DNA of 64,000 nt from Botrytis cinerea B05.10. Taxonomy: Eukaryota; Ascomycota; Leotiomycetes; Helotiales; Sclerotiniaceae. The stretch is taken from positions 1,860,001 through 1,924,000 of the forward strand of contig NC_037315.1 in the NCBI RefSeq assembly GCF_000143535.2, read 5' to 3'. This document shows positions 23,286-35,271 of the stretch, piece by piece. The position numbers and the translations under genes are program-made. Position 1 is the first letter of the stretch, and the number at the start of each line of letters is the position of its first letter. Under the pieces are notes generated by a model. It was not told the DNA's origin. It did not search any database and worked only from the letters and a program-made list of their open reading frames with translations.

Positions 23286-25412
23286 CTAATCATCCTCCTC
23301 CTCGCTGTCCTCCCCAAAAATCGCCTTGAAAACCGCGTCTTCCGGTTTCTGAATTTCCAACGCTTCATTTCTCTCTGCATCAACCACTACCTGTTGATTC
23401 TCCTTCGCCAGCTGTGCATTCTCCGGGTTACTATTCCCAAATACATCTCCATCCTCCATCTTGATGTCCTCTCTAAACGCCCCATTCCCCGCCTCCCTCA
23501 TCATCCTCTCCACCTCCCTCTTACCCACCAAATCTGCAGGGACATCCCTCCGCATCCCTTGCTCTTCATCCGCAGACGGCTGTACATGTTTCGGAGGCTG
23601 CACATTAAACCTCTTGCACAGTAATCTCGTCGGGAACCAATCCTTCCTCTCTCTGGTCATCGGACCATACATGCCCATCTTTGCTGCCTGTTCCGCTGGA
23701 TCTTCTTTGATTTCCGGTTTGCTCAAGAGATTGTTTCCCGAACCATCTTGTCCTGGTAATATTGTACTCGACGAAGAGCTTGTAAATCGTGTGGCCATCA
23801 ACCCCGTCATTGGCTTGAAGATTTTCGCGCAGTTAGCGAATTCTTTGAGTTCTTTGAGCCAATCTTCTTTACTGGTCAACATACTCCGTTCCGGTAAGGT
23901 TAATACGATGCCAGCTTGATGTTCGAGGTAAGCACGGTAACGAATGCGCTTTGCTTCGTCTTCGCCATAGACACTTGCGCAACGCATAAGTGCTGCATCG
24001 GCGGTATATTTATCGATTTTGGGTATCTGAGAAAGAAGTTCTTGTCGTCGTTGTTCGGGGGTCATAGCATAGCCTTCGGGAATTTCGCCTAGGGCTTGGG
24101 GGAGATTAGATTTTCCAGATGCAGCAGCTAATCGATCACGAGCAGAGCTGGAAAGGAAATCGAATACGGATTTTCCAGGTAGAGCAGCTTCTCCTAGAAT
24201 CGAAGCTCGAGATTTGGGGTCTAATTTCGATGCTTTTGCTGCATCTGAGGTGGATAGATATTGTGATTGTGTGGATTCAGATTTGGATTGTTTGGCGGAT
24301 TTCCACCCTTCAGGAATGGTGGGCGGTGGATACTTAGAAAGCGTTTCGGACATTGATGATGTAGTTGAGTCATTACTGAGAATAAATCCATCCAGGGGTA
24401 AACGACCATCATGACATTTCCGTAGCCCAGCTGCTGCCTTTGCCATAGCGGACTTTTTTGAAATAAAGACAGGTTTGGATTTTAATAATGAATTGGCAGC
24501 TGGCGTTATTGGTTTCTTCTTCTTCTTATCTCCTCCTATGACTCGATTATAGGATATTCGTGGACCAATTTCATAAGGGTCTTCATCATCCGAACCGGTG
24601 TCATTTAATATGCCAATACCAATACCACCTCTGACAGGCTTCTTTTTCTTCTTGGCGATTTTGGGTGCGATTGAAAACGATCTATCATCATCCTCGTCTT
24701 CTGACTTATCTTTCTCCGATCCAAGTCCATTGATTGGGGTCAACTTTGTCTCCCCATCAAAACCTAAGCCTTTATGATCATCCTTACGAAGAAAACTAAT
24801 CATGCGAGTATTTTCAGGCGCAAAGAGATATGTCGCATTGGCATCTGCGCCAGACCTTTCCATTCCATCCAAACGAGCTTTTCGTCGAACCTTCGGTCCT
24901 ACTCCCTGTCCTTCTTTCCAACCCATTTTCTTCAATAGCTTCACCCCCATTGTCTCTCCGTCACTTTTGAAAAGATCAATGAATGCGCCTCTGCGAATTG
25001 CGTCATCTTGCGTCGAGCCGATTCCAGCAAATCCTTGTGTTGTTTGTACGCTTTGAGCTTCTGCAGCATCCGCCAAATCTTCATCATCCATAAAATCTTC
25101 GGGTCGTTGTTGGCGTACTTTGGTCGCATCTTTGTTTCGATTCGATCGTGAGGAAACAAAAGTCGAAGGTGTCCAGCCTTCTTTCGATCCCACCGTGTTG
25201 AAATATCCTGCACTAAACCCTCCGGTAAAAGCACCATGCAATCTTTTCAACCCTCTCTCATCACGAACTTCCTGTTTCCACACCGGTACATAGGATCCAT
25301 CATCTCGCACGTCTGCATCTCGTGGGGGCAATGGGGTTCCGTATACCACGAAGGGGGATTGTTGGGCCTGTAAATCTGCTTCGTATGTTGCTCGCGAACG
25401 TTTGCCGGACAT
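23286..25412 (-). CDS. G-patch domain protein 1 (GPATCH1/TGH family)
   Basis: Intronless frame of 708 residues on the minus strand. Residues ~20-115 carry the DUF1604-type N-terminus of the family (PFVVYGTPLPP, PVWKQEVRDERGLKRLHGAF, GFSAGYFNTVGSKEGWTPSTF). The G-patch lies at ~152-180 (GVKLLKKMGWKEGQGVGP). Lys-rich patches (AKKKKKPVRGG, DKKKKKPIT) are likely nuclear localisation signals. The second half has GYAMTPEQRRQELLSQIPK, a region ending FKPMTGLMATRFTSS, and an acidic C-terminus. In animals and plants this family associates with catalytic spliceosomes and aids RNA processing. The ATG at 25412 precedes the expected N-terminus exactly. It is divergently arranged with the kinase gene at 27.9 kb. 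Confidence 0.92.
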   Translation of the reverse strand: MSGKRSRATYEADLQAQQSPFVVYGTPLPPRDADVRDDGSYVPVWKQEVRDERGLKRLHGAFTGGFSAGYFNTVGSKEGWTPSTFVSSRSNRNKDATKVRQQRPEDFMDDEDLADAAEAQSVQTTQGFAGIGSTQDDAIRRGAFIDLFKSDGETMGVKLLKKMGWKEGQGVGPKVRRKARLDGMERSGADANATYLFAPENTRMISFLRKDDHKGLGFDGETKLTPINGLGSEKDKSEDEDDDRSFSIAPKIAKKKKKPVRGGIGIGILNDTGSDDEDPYEIGPRISYNRVIGGDKKKKKPITPAANSLLKSKPVFISKKSAMAKAAAGLRKCHDGRLPLDGFILSNDSTTSSMSETLSKYPPPTIPEGWKSAKQSKSESTQSQYLSTSDAAKASKLDPKSRASILGEAALPGKSVFDFLSSSARDRLAAASGKSNLPQALGEIPEGYAMTPEQRRQELLSQIPKIDKYTADAALMRCASVYGEDEAKRIRYRAYLEHQAGIVLTLPERSMLTSKEDWLKELKEFANCAKIFKPMTGLMATRFTSSSSSTILPGQDGSGNNLLSKPEIKEDPAEQAAKMGMYGPMTRERKDWFPTRLLCKRFNVQPPKHVQPSADEEQGMRRDVPADLVGKREVERMMREAGNGAFREDIKMEDGDVFGNSNPENAQLAKENQQVVVDAERNEALEIQKPEDAVFKAIFGEDSEEEDD

Positions 25413-26001
25413 GGTAGAAATGCACAGTGGACAATGTCGAACCGTATCGATGGGGATTGGGAACAGGTCGAGGCTGCACCCAATTATTGAACAGTCAGCC
25501 TTGTCAAGTTAATTGGGTGCAAACGGATGAATGTTATTGGCTTGATAAACGCGGAGGGATGGATTGATGTGAGGCTATTAATAGCAAAGGGAAAGAGGAT
25601 TTTTTGATTACGTAAATATTTTAAATTTCCGTCGTGCTACTCGTGGGTACCTAGGTAGGTAGTCTCAGGCACTGAATTGAAAACGGCTTGGTTTCCGCTA
25701 CCAATTCATGTTCCCCATGCATTTTGACTTCTACGTAGCAATGGTAGAATGTAACATAATCATCTGGAGAACTTGGGGGAGGGCGGAGGGAGGAGGGAGG
25801 AGGACTCGTAATGTAAAGCTCTGACAGATATGACGACTAACCTTGTCTTCATCTCACATACTGGAGGAAGAGGGGTACAAGGATTGCATTGGACGTTACT
25901 TGGTTTAATCACCAATCGTCCCAGGAATTCAATAGTTTCGGGTCAGCTTCCTCTTGGTGTGGAGGATTCTGGTGGCGACTGACTGAGCGACTGCGGCTGG
26001 G

Positions 26002-26026
26002 GATGGATGGATGGATGGATGGATGT
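26002..26026 (+). repeat. (GGAT)n microsatellite
   Basis: About six tandem GGAT units. Confidence 0.9.
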
Positions 26027-26819
26027 GATGTGATGAGTTAAGTTTATGGTACAGTACACAGTGCGATCATCCGTGTTATCGAAATCTTCCAGAGATTCAT
26101 TACCTCGGGAGGTCTTACCACCGGTGTACCTAGCACGTAGAAGAATGGGAATGGGTGCAATATTAACCGATCATGAAGACGATGCACACGGTTATAGCGC
26201 GTATCATCCCCCTTATTACTATCACCGCGATTGCTGCTGTTGCTATTTGAGTTCGTGTGTTCTTCACTGTATGTGGTGTGGTGTGAAGGGAAATCCATGT
26301 GAGCGTGTGAGTCTGGACTATGGCCAGTAGTACCGCACCCACGAGCAGACATCCAATCAATCTGCTTTCGTGCCTAGACCTTTGAACCTGGTTCCTTGGA
26401 TGTGTTGTGGTGGGATGGAAGGGAAGGGAATGGGATTGTTTGGCGATAGCACGACATCTGCTCAGGAACGACGTGTACTGCTGGGAGGAAGGAGAGAGAA
26501 GTCACTTGGGACGAGGAAGGCAGTTAATAAGTATCGCATGTAAGAAGGGATAGGGGAATGGATATATATGTATATGAACATGTGAATGGATTTATGAATA
26601 TATGAATGATAGCTATTATTCTTATTATAATCAGATCATTAATCAGCCTTACCAATACGATACGAGTTCATCTCATTACATCCATTGCCTGCCTGTATGA
26701 CTTCTGCGTATTGATTGTTATTGTTTGACTTCACTCTCTTGACGCATTGATTTAATCCCGCACTCACTCACTTCACTCTTCGTTGACTCACGCTTCACTC
26801 ACTCAAGGGATGGATTTAG

Positions 26820-26863
26820 CCATATCCATATCCATACCTATCCATATCCATATCCATATCCAT
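26820..26863 (+). repeat. (CCATAT)n microsatellite
   Basis: About seven units of CCATAT with one interrupted copy (CCATACCTAT). Confidence 0.9.
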
Positions 26864-27289
26864 CGCAACCGTCATTCAGCCGTTGCCCTTCATTTTAAGT
26901 TTGGGCGTGATCCATGTGCATTTCCTTTTTCCTCTTTTCCTCTTTTCCCTTTTCCCTTCCCCCTTCCCCCCAACATCTTCACTGGGCTCGATTGGGACGA
27001 AGTGTAATTGACATTCGTATGGACAGAGCACTGGAAGCGAAAAAGCAAAAAGGCAATCCCTCCCTCGTGCAACCCCTCCAACATTGGGACCAGGTGCGTA
27101 CCGACCTCTCTCGTCCTCTCTGCAACCAACCACCACCCGTCATCATCATCCATCACCGGCTCAGAGCAGAGGGCATTCTGCTTGCGCAAAGCCCATCTAG
27201 CCACCAGACTTTATAAGTTACTATTATTACACTCGGGACTAGCGGCCACCCATTGCTTCCCTTTCTGGCCCTTCGCTTCCTAAAATAAA

Positions 27290-27367
27290 GACAATCAATA
27301 ACAATCAATAATAACAATAACAATAATAATCATAATTAATCATAATCATAATCATAATCATCATAAC
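27290..27367 (+). repeat. AAT/CAT-rich simple repeat
   Basis: Compound tract of AATAAC, then ATCATA units, on the presumed leader of the kinase gene. Confidence 0.85.
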
Positions 27368-27456
27368 ACATCCAACGCGACACGGGGAATCTTGGAGCGT
27401 GCATATGCATTCATCAGAAGCGCCTCCACACAGCTACAAGTACCTCCCTGATAGAG

Positions 27457-27508
27457 TGACTGGCTGACTGGCTGCTTGACTGATTGACTGGTTGACTGAT
27501 TGACTGGC
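27457..27508 (+). repeat. (GACTGATT/GACTGGCT)n repeat
   Basis: Variant 8-nt units built on TGACTG(G/A), about six copies, 420 bases upstream of the kinase start codon. Confidence 0.8.
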
Positions 27509-27931
27509 CGAACTGAATTGACTGCTACCCAACCCTAAACCGTGGTTGGAATCTTCCGATTGATTTACTATAATAAAGGTTCCTCGTCCATTCACCACGG
27601 CCACATCTTGTCATCGGCACATCATAACGAAAACAATCAATCCCACTCCACCTGGATATTGCTTTTGTCTCCGACTCTACCACCACTCCCACCACAAACA
27701 ACTGCTGGATTGTCTCTCCACAAGAGAATGGATCGACCTCTCCCAAATTAATCAGAGAGAAAAGTCATTCGCAAGATTCCCCAAATCGTGGTAAAATTCA
27801 ATTCAATATCCATCCAATTTAATAAGGTGACGCTGCCTACCTAGTCGTAAGTGTCAGTAATATTTACTGGGGTCCTGCGTTGGTCTCTGCAGCTGGCTGG
27901 CTCCCTGTTCATTCGGTTGCTTAATTCCTCC

Positions 27932-30900
27932 ATGGCGACAACAACTTCCGTCTCGCCCGCTACTCTTGAGCGAAATACTTCACGACGAGGGTACAACAAT
28001 TCAGCCCCCCATCGTTCCCAATCGACAAGAGTTAAAAGCACCACCACCGACTCACCACAGCGGTCACATTCACATTCACATCACCATCGTCCATCATCAT
28101 CATCACGACATGCGGCTATAGAAGAATCCGTACCCCGGGCGAATTATGAGACTGCGAACGTCGCGCAACCATCAAGAAAAATATCAAGCAGAGACGGCTC
28201 AGCTCCCTCGAGACACGAATCGACCAGAAGCGCATCAAGCAATCATCGATCAACCCATCACAGTCGACACTCAAACGACATGGCGACCGCTGCAGCAAAC
28301 GGCGGAGGCCCAGCCCCCGTCGTGACACCGCAAGAATCAAGACATGCTGCACACAAGGGAAAATCGAGAACTACGATACCCGCCCTGTCCGGAAATTGGA
28401 TTTTAGGCAAGACCATTGGTCAAGGTAGTATGGGTAAGGTGAAGCTGGCAAGGAGGGCCGAGGGAGGTGAACAGGTAATTATCCCTCATTCGGCGGTACA
28501 GATTTCAGTCGTGTCTAACAAGTGTCTATTCTATAGGTTGCCGTCAAAATTGTTCCGCGAGGATCCACCGATGATAACCACAACCAAAGTCGAGCTGATA
28601 GAGAAAGAGCCGACCATTCGAAAGAAGTTCGCACCGCTCGTGAAGCGGCTATCGTTACCCTGTTGGACCACCCGTACATCTGCGGCATGAGGGATGTTGT
28701 GCGTACGACATATCATTGGTATATGCTATTTGAGTATGTGAATGGAGGACAGATGCTTGACTATATCATCTCGCATGGAAGATTGAAGGAGAAGCAAGCT
28801 CGGAAATTCAGCAGACAAATTGCTAGCGCCTTGGACTATTGTCACCGAAATAGCATTGTTCACAGAGATCTGAAGATTGAGAACATTCTCATTAGCAAGA
28901 CGGGAGATATCAAAATTATTGATTTCGGCTTGAGTAATTTGTTTGCTCCACGAAATCACCTCAAGACTTTCTGCGGCAGTCTTTACTTCGCGGCTCCGGA
29001 GTTATTGCAGGCAAAGGCATATACTGGACCTGAGGTTGATGTTTGGAGTTTTGGTATCGTACTTTACGTTCTGGTCTGCGGCAAGGTTCCTTTTGATGAC
29101 CAAAGTATGCCGGCACTGCATGCAAAGATCAAGAGAGGAATTGTCGATTATCCAAATTGGCTGACTCCTGGTAAGTCCTTTCCCTCTTCCGGATCCATAT
29201 AGTACTAACAGGAGGCAGAATGTAAACATCTTATTTCCAGGATGCTGGTGACTGATCCAAAGCAACGTGCAACACTACAGGAAATCATGAGCCATCAGTG
29301 GATGATAAAACAGTACGGTAGTCCACCTGAGAATTATCTGCCAGTTCGAGATCCCTTAACACTTCCTTTGGATGACGATATCATCAACAGCATGACCGGC
29401 TTTGACTTTGGCCCACCAGAACTCATTAAACAACAATTGACTGATGTCATCAAGTCGTCCGAATATGGTCATGCCGTGCGTCTAGCAATGCAGGAGCGAG
29501 AAAACTCTGGTCCTCCTCGCGACTCGGAGAGAAAGAGAGGGGTATTCGACTTTTACAAAAGAAGAAATTCCACTACGAGCCGAGATACCTTGACTGCGCC
29601 AAGTTCAGAACTCCTTCAAGTCGGCAACGACCCTGTGAACGCCTATCACCCTCTCATCTCCGTGTATTACCTCGTTAAAGAGAAACGCGAGCGTGATGCC
29701 CTCGAATCTAGCCCAGGCGCAACTTCAATGCCACGGGTGCCTGGTGAAGCTCCACTACAGATGGCAGAAATTTCCGCCCCCAAGCCAGCTTATACGAACG
29801 CAACGGCCTATGAGATGCCTGGCGAGAAAGCTACCGGAGGTCGATCGCGCCCACGTGCCCGCACTCATGGCGAGGATGAAGTGACAGAAGGGATGAAGAA
29901 TGTCAAACTTGGTGGCTCTACTGCCCCGCCATCACCGGCAATTGTGGAACCCGTGGAGCAATCGGCTAGGAAGGAAAGTACTGCTGCTGGTATCCTGAGA
30001 AGGTTCAGTACACGACGACGCAAGGAACCTCCATCATCTGAAAAAACCGGCAATCATCTCACCGTCGGATCGTCGAATGAGCCATCAACACTTAGAAAGA
30101 GTTTCAGTGTGCGCCGACACCGTGATCGGGATGGGGATGGACATCTTCGTCCCAGTGGAAGTGAGCGCCAACATAGTGATCTTCTCACTCCACGATCTGC
30201 AGAAAATTCGGGAAGTTCTAAATTAGGTCGATCAACGAGCGTCAACTCCGCAGAATATAGACGACGAGAAAATCGACGAGGAGCTGGATCGGGAGCAGGA
30301 GCTGCTGCTGCGGAACCAATGCCGCCAAGAGTTACTTACAAAGATCCACCTCCCACGAGTGGTTCCGATCATTCAACGATGAATGAAATGCCACCTCGCG
30401 AGAGCGAAAGAGCGGGACTTAATCCTAGATCTGCGACCATGAGGGCCAAATCATTAGGTCATGCAAGAAGAGAAAGCATACAAGCTCGACGAGCTCGAAG
30501 GGAGGAAGCTAGAGAAGCAAATGTACCCGAGGAGACAGATGTTGAAATGGGCGACAATAGTGGTCTATCAACCGAACGAGTTGACAATGCAGAGAATGTC
30601 AAACCCGTATTTCTCAAGGGTCTGTTCAGCGTGTCTACCACATCAACCAAGCCGGTTCAAGCCATTCGAACGGACATCATCAGAGTATTGAGGCTCCTGG
30701 GGGTGGAGTATACAGAAATACGAGGCGGTTTCAGTTGTCGGCACATTCCTAGTATTGATTTAAAGAAGGTTGTCGATGTACCTCCTAGCAGTCATGGAAA
30801 TCACACACCTGGGCACAGAAGGAAGATCAGTTTCGGAGGTTTCATGGGAGGTGGCAACAATGCAGAAAGAGATCGTGAGGATTTCCGAGAAGCAGAAAGA

Positions 30901-31200
30901 TCACCACCAAACTCCAGAACTCCACGTAGAACTCGTGGTCCCGAAAATAGCTACTCAAATTCAGATGCTTCTGATGAGAGTGTTACCAGACACGGTGATT
31001 CATCAGCTAGGGCTGTAGGCGAAACTAGCACACATGTTCAGAGTGATCTTGGTGGGAGCATGATTCTTGAATTCGAGATCTTCATCGTCAAAGTTCCTCT
31101 TCTCTCCTTACACGGCATCCAATTTAAGAAGCTTCGTTCAGGAGGAACTTGGCAATTTAAGAATATGGCAGATCAAATTCTTCGCGAGCTCCGACTATAA
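27932..31200 (+). CDS. kin1: Kin1/MARK-type Ser/Thr protein kinase with KA1 domain
   Basis: Exons 27932..28474, 28537..29170 and 29219..31200 give 1052 residues; introns of 62 and 48 nt have GTAATT/GTAAGT donors and AG acceptors. After a Ser/His/Arg-rich N-terminus the kinase domain starts near residue 154 with [21 protein letters not shown]. The ATP lysine is in VAVKIV (~185), the catalytic loop is HRDLKIEN (~290), followed by DFG (~310), then [13 protein letters not shown] and [19 protein letters not shown]. All catalytic residues are present. A long disordered linker ends in a KA1 domain ([29 protein letters not shown], last ~45 residues), which binds acidic membrane lipids. Kin1 kinases act at growing tips in polarity, septation and secretion. 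An in-frame GTG further upstream is rejected in favour of this ATG. Confidence 0.93.
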
Positions 31201-32040
31201 TAAGTCTCACGAAAAATCTCAACACGAATACGCGAGTCCTATGAATACTTCTATTTGAGTTGTAACACAGGGCTTTAAATCAGCTATTCTTTGGTTGATT
31301 CACTTGAACAAAACATGTGGGCGAATGGACGATGGGAAGAAAGACATACACGCATTACTCTTGAAACGAATTCCTTTTGTTAGCGAAATTGATGAGAAGA
31401 TGGCATGCATCGTCACAAATTTTGGGGCCATTTTGTTTTTTATTGCGCACACAAATTTCATTTGTTTGTTCCCATGCTCGACAATTGTTTGTGTTGATTT
31501 CCTTGCGGAACCAATTTGTGGTTCAAATATGTAGTAATTATGGGATAAGAGTTCCTTTTAGGGGGAATGAGGGACAACATTTGAAATTTGGCATTTCCTT
31601 AATATTGTGGGGAAGGAATCTTGGTTTGGGATACGTTTATTGTGGAGGGAAGGAGATAGGAAGGGGATAAAAGTAGTTGATTGGCTAGGAGGGATGTGTA
31701 CTTGGGGTTGTGCATGCAGTTAGTTGATTGTGGGAAGGGATGAGGGAAGGAGTGAAGATAAGACTGGAGCTATGGGTAGGTAGGGCAAGAACAAGGATAG
31801 ATATTCCGATATTGTACTTCTCAATTTGATTACCTCATAGCAGACTCATTGACTTTGTTTTTCATGGTTGAAGTTTCCTTTTTCGTTTTTTTTGTTTTCT
31901 TTTCACTATTACTTTCCATCTATCCCTCCTACTTATTGTAGTGTGTATATTCAAACGTTCGACCATCCATCATTCTCTGGCACCGCAAACCATCATCTAC
32001 ACACCAATCTCACATCCAACGTATCGCAAAAACAAAAAGT
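31201..32040. other. Intergenic: kinase 3' flank and GT15 promoter
   Basis: No supportable gene. T-rich tracts at 31380-31530 and a pyrimidine-rich block at 31865-31990 directly precede the next start codon, a common fungal promoter/leader arrangement. Confidence 0.5.
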
Positions 32041-33942
32041 ATGGATACACCTCGTCATAAATTAGTTACAGGGATAAGATCGCCAATACCACAAACCCCG
32101 AAACGCTCGGGTTCGTCTGAAAGTACTTGGTCTTTTGGTGAGATCTCGAGTGAGAAGAGTGATTCAACTGAGGAGACGATTTTTTGGAGGATGCCGAGGG
32201 GAAAAGTAAAGGAAAATGGAGCGAGACTGGATAGGTGGAAGACGAGGGTAAGTGTTAAAATTGGTATGGGATTGAGGATAATTAAGAGATGGAGTCGATT
32301 GAAATGCTGGGAAGATTGGAACGGTGCAAATAGATGGATGATAAGAGTAAAATTGAAGATAAAAAAGAGAGGGAGAAATTTTAGGTATACTATGCGAGCT
32401 TCCCCCTTTTCACTACTCTCTTTTTGAATACGATGTAAGTATCTGATTCATATGCTAACTCGTAAATAAAGCACGAGTAGCCGTCGTCATTATCGTTTCT
32501 TTATGTTTATGATAGGCTTCTGCTTCGTATCAACACTTTTCTTCTACTTTTTTCCTTCATCTACTTATACTTCCTCCTCTTTACCTGATATCCACACACT
32601 AGGTTCATACATCCCCATCCAACCATTTCTCTCCTCCCCCGTAAACTCCAAATCCAAAACACAAACAAAGAACCCCGATCCCATTAAGTGGCTTCAAGAA
32701 AATTCCAACAACCGTTACGCTATCACCAACACCCCAAAAACATGGGCCTCCAAAATATCAGAATGGAAATCTCCACGTCCCAAAGCGGCGCTTATTTCGC
32801 TCGTCCGCAATTCCGAACTCGAAGGCATGTTGCAATCGATGCGACAGCTGGAAGCGAGATGGAATCACAAATACATGTACCCGTGGATATTTTTCAACGA
32901 TGAACCTTTCTCGCGGGAATTCATGGAGAAGACGAGGAATGCGACGGCGGCGGAATGTCGCTATGAGGTTGTGCCGGCGGAGTATTGGACCATGCCGGAA
33001 TGGGTGGATGAGGGGAGGTTCATGAATAGTCTGGATTATTTGGGTACGATTGGGGTGGGGAAGGGATGGATGGTTAGTTATCATCATATGTGTAGGTGGA
33101 ATAGTGGGTTCTTTTTTCGGATGGGGGTTTTGCAGGGTGTGGAGTGGTATTGGAGGGTTGAACCGGATGTGAGTTTTTGTTTTTGAACAATCGAAGGGAA
33201 GAAAGAATGTTAAACTCGTTGGAAACAGAAACTTTGAGGGAAGAATCAAAGCTAACGAGTTCAAAAGGTTCATTTCTTTTGCAACATCAACTACGACATC
33301 TTCCGCTTCATGCGTGATAATAATCTCAAATACGGATTCAACATGAACATCCTCGACGACGCACGATCATTTCCATCTCTCTGGACCAAAACCCGTGCTT
33401 TCGCAACCGCCAATCCGCATCTTCTTCATCCGGACGCGGATCTCGATTGGTTGTTAGATAAAGGCGAATACAACAATTGTCAATTTTTCTCGAATTTCGA
33501 GATTGGCTCCCTGGATTTCTGGCGCGGTGATCGTCATCAGAAGTATTTCGAATACTTGGATCGCTCGGGAGGATTTTATTATGAGAGGTGGGGTGATGCG
33601 CCGGTGCATACGCTTAGTGTAGGGATGTTTTTGGGGAAGAGCGAAATGTGGTGGTTTGGGGATGTGGGATATCAGCATGGGATTAATCGCGTGTGTCCAG
33701 GGGGGAAGGATGGCATGTGTAGTTGTGAGGAAACGAGAGTGGATGAGGGATTTTATAAGTTGGTGCCGTTGGAGAGTCCGCAGAGGAAACCGAGGGATAC
33801 GTGTATTAGGACGTGGCTTGGGGGGGAGTGGGTGAGGAAGAGAGAGGGTTGGGAGAGGGATGCGGAGATGCGGATGGGAGGGGATGGGTTTGGGGGGTAT
33901 GTTTTGGGTGGGGATGAAAGGGAAGGGATGAGTGAGGTGTAA
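32041..33942 (+). CDS. KRE2/MNT1-family alpha-1,2-mannosyltransferase (GT15)
   Basis: Exons 32041..32384, 32472..33168 and 33268..33942 give 571 residues; introns of 87 and 99 nt keep frame, and the second has a GCTAAC branch. A cytosolic N-terminus of ~120 basic/Ser-rich residues precedes a type II signal anchor (FMIGFCFVSTLFFYFF), so the enzyme faces the Golgi lumen. The catalytic domain begins KAALISLVRNSELEGMLQSMRQLE and contains YPWIFFNDEPFS, MCRWNSGFFF, and YWRVEPD joined across the intron to VHFFCNINYDIF. CQFFSNFEIGSLDFWR holds the conserved glutamate (near residue 425), followed by FYYERWGDAPVHTLSVGMFL. It should extend O- and N-linked mannans using GDP-mannose and Mn2+. The end of exon 1 is the least certain boundary. 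The C-terminus is unusually Gly/Arg-rich. Confidence 0.92.
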
Positions 33943-35271
33943 ATTGTAGAATGGAAAGTGCAAAGTGTAAAGTGTGAGGGAGGGAGATAAATGTTTTGGG
34001 AATGGTAGATAGTATAGTACAGGTGAGAGATACCGGTAGATTGATCGAAAGTGATACAGTAATGAGAAGAATGTAATGATTATTTGTGATTCCTTTTCTA
34101 CTTCTATTTTTTATTTTTTTTATTTTTTTATTTTTTTATTTTTTTATTTTTTTATTTTTTTCAAATTTTGCGAAGTGTGAGTGTTCAGGATCTCGTTTAT
34201 GGGGATTGTAGGTTGTAATTGGATAGAAGGTTATATGGATTCTTTTATTCTTTCAGGTTGTAGTTTATTAAATCGTATTTTCTTGGGGTTTGTTGGTTAT
34301 TTATTGTGTTTGCGATTGCTTGATTTATGGGAAGGGAAGAGGGATGGCGGGAGAGGAGGAGAGAGAGAGGAGAGAGAGGAGAGGAGAGGGAAGAAAAAGA
34401 TGTGGTGGAACTGATTAGATGGGTAGTATATAACGGTATAAATGTGATTAAATAAGTAAATGTAATAGATGGGATAAAGTAGTTCTATAACTTATACATA
34501 TGATAAATAAATAGTGTGTGTATGTATAAATAGGAATAGGAATATGAATATGTTAAGTATTAGTTGGGTTAATAGATTGATATATTGGTTGATTGGGGAG
34601 AGTAAAGAGTGGGAAGTAGATCTCTAGGAGGTATGGGAATGGGAATGGATTGGGAGGGAAGGGGAAGGATGGAATGGGGTAAATATGATTGGGGAATTGA
34701 GTAACTAAGTTGAGTAGTTGGATATTTGTATATTTGGGAGTATGTGAGTAAATGAATGATTGCGGATATGTGAGTTTAGATATACGGATTTGAGGGTTAT
34801 AGATTAATGGATTTGGGATTGATGGGTTAATAGATGGATTCATTAGGGAAGTTGGAAGAATATTATTGGATTGGATTGGATTTGGGAAAGTTGGGATTTA
34901 GAAAAATTGAAAAGGGTGGATTAGATGAGATATGGTGAAATGAATTTAGTGGAGTGCTGGCGTATATATGAGTGTGTATGAGTGCATGGATATGTATGTG
35001 CATGAGAGGTTGATGGTTGATAGTTTGATTGATTGATTGGATAGAGTAAAGGGTTGGGAGGGGATGGGATAGGATAGAGGTATCAAGATGGTGTTGGATT
35101 GGATTGGATTGGAAAGAATAGAATGGGATAGAAGTATGGGGGAGGAACATGGGATAGAATTGTAGGATAGAGATGGAGGGTAGAAGTTGAATAGGGATTG
35201 GGAATTGGGGATTGCATTGCGAGCTATTGGTAATATGATGGATGATGGGTGACGAGTGAGATGAGTCGAAC
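33943..35271. other. Intergenic, strongly C-depleted on the plus strand
   Basis: From about 33950 to 35270 the plus strand has very few C residues and consists mostly of short GGATT/GGGA/TTGA words. The minus-strand frames here (low-complexity Pro/Ser/Ile/Asn strings) are by-products of this bias. No gene is supported. A T7A minisatellite and a GAGAG-rich patch (34340-34400) are inside. The bias stops abruptly near 35270. Confidence 0.7.
34105..34161 (+). repeat. (ATTTTTTT)n minisatellite
   Basis: About seven copies of A followed by 6-8 T, about 160 bases after the GT15 stop codon. Confidence 0.9.

Larger units (their letters stand above)
25413..27931. other. 2.5-kb divergent intergenic/leader region
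   Basis: This lies between two divergent genes and holds no supportable ORF. It is rich in microsatellites: (GGAT)n near 26.0 kb, (CCATAT)n at 26.82 kb, AAT/CAT tracts at 27.3 kb and GACT repeats at 27.46 kb. Pyrimidine-rich tracts lie near 26.93 kb. A long 5' UTR for the kinase gene is plausible, since Kin1-type genes in filamentous fungi can have extended leaders, but no transcription start can be set. Confidence 0.55.
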
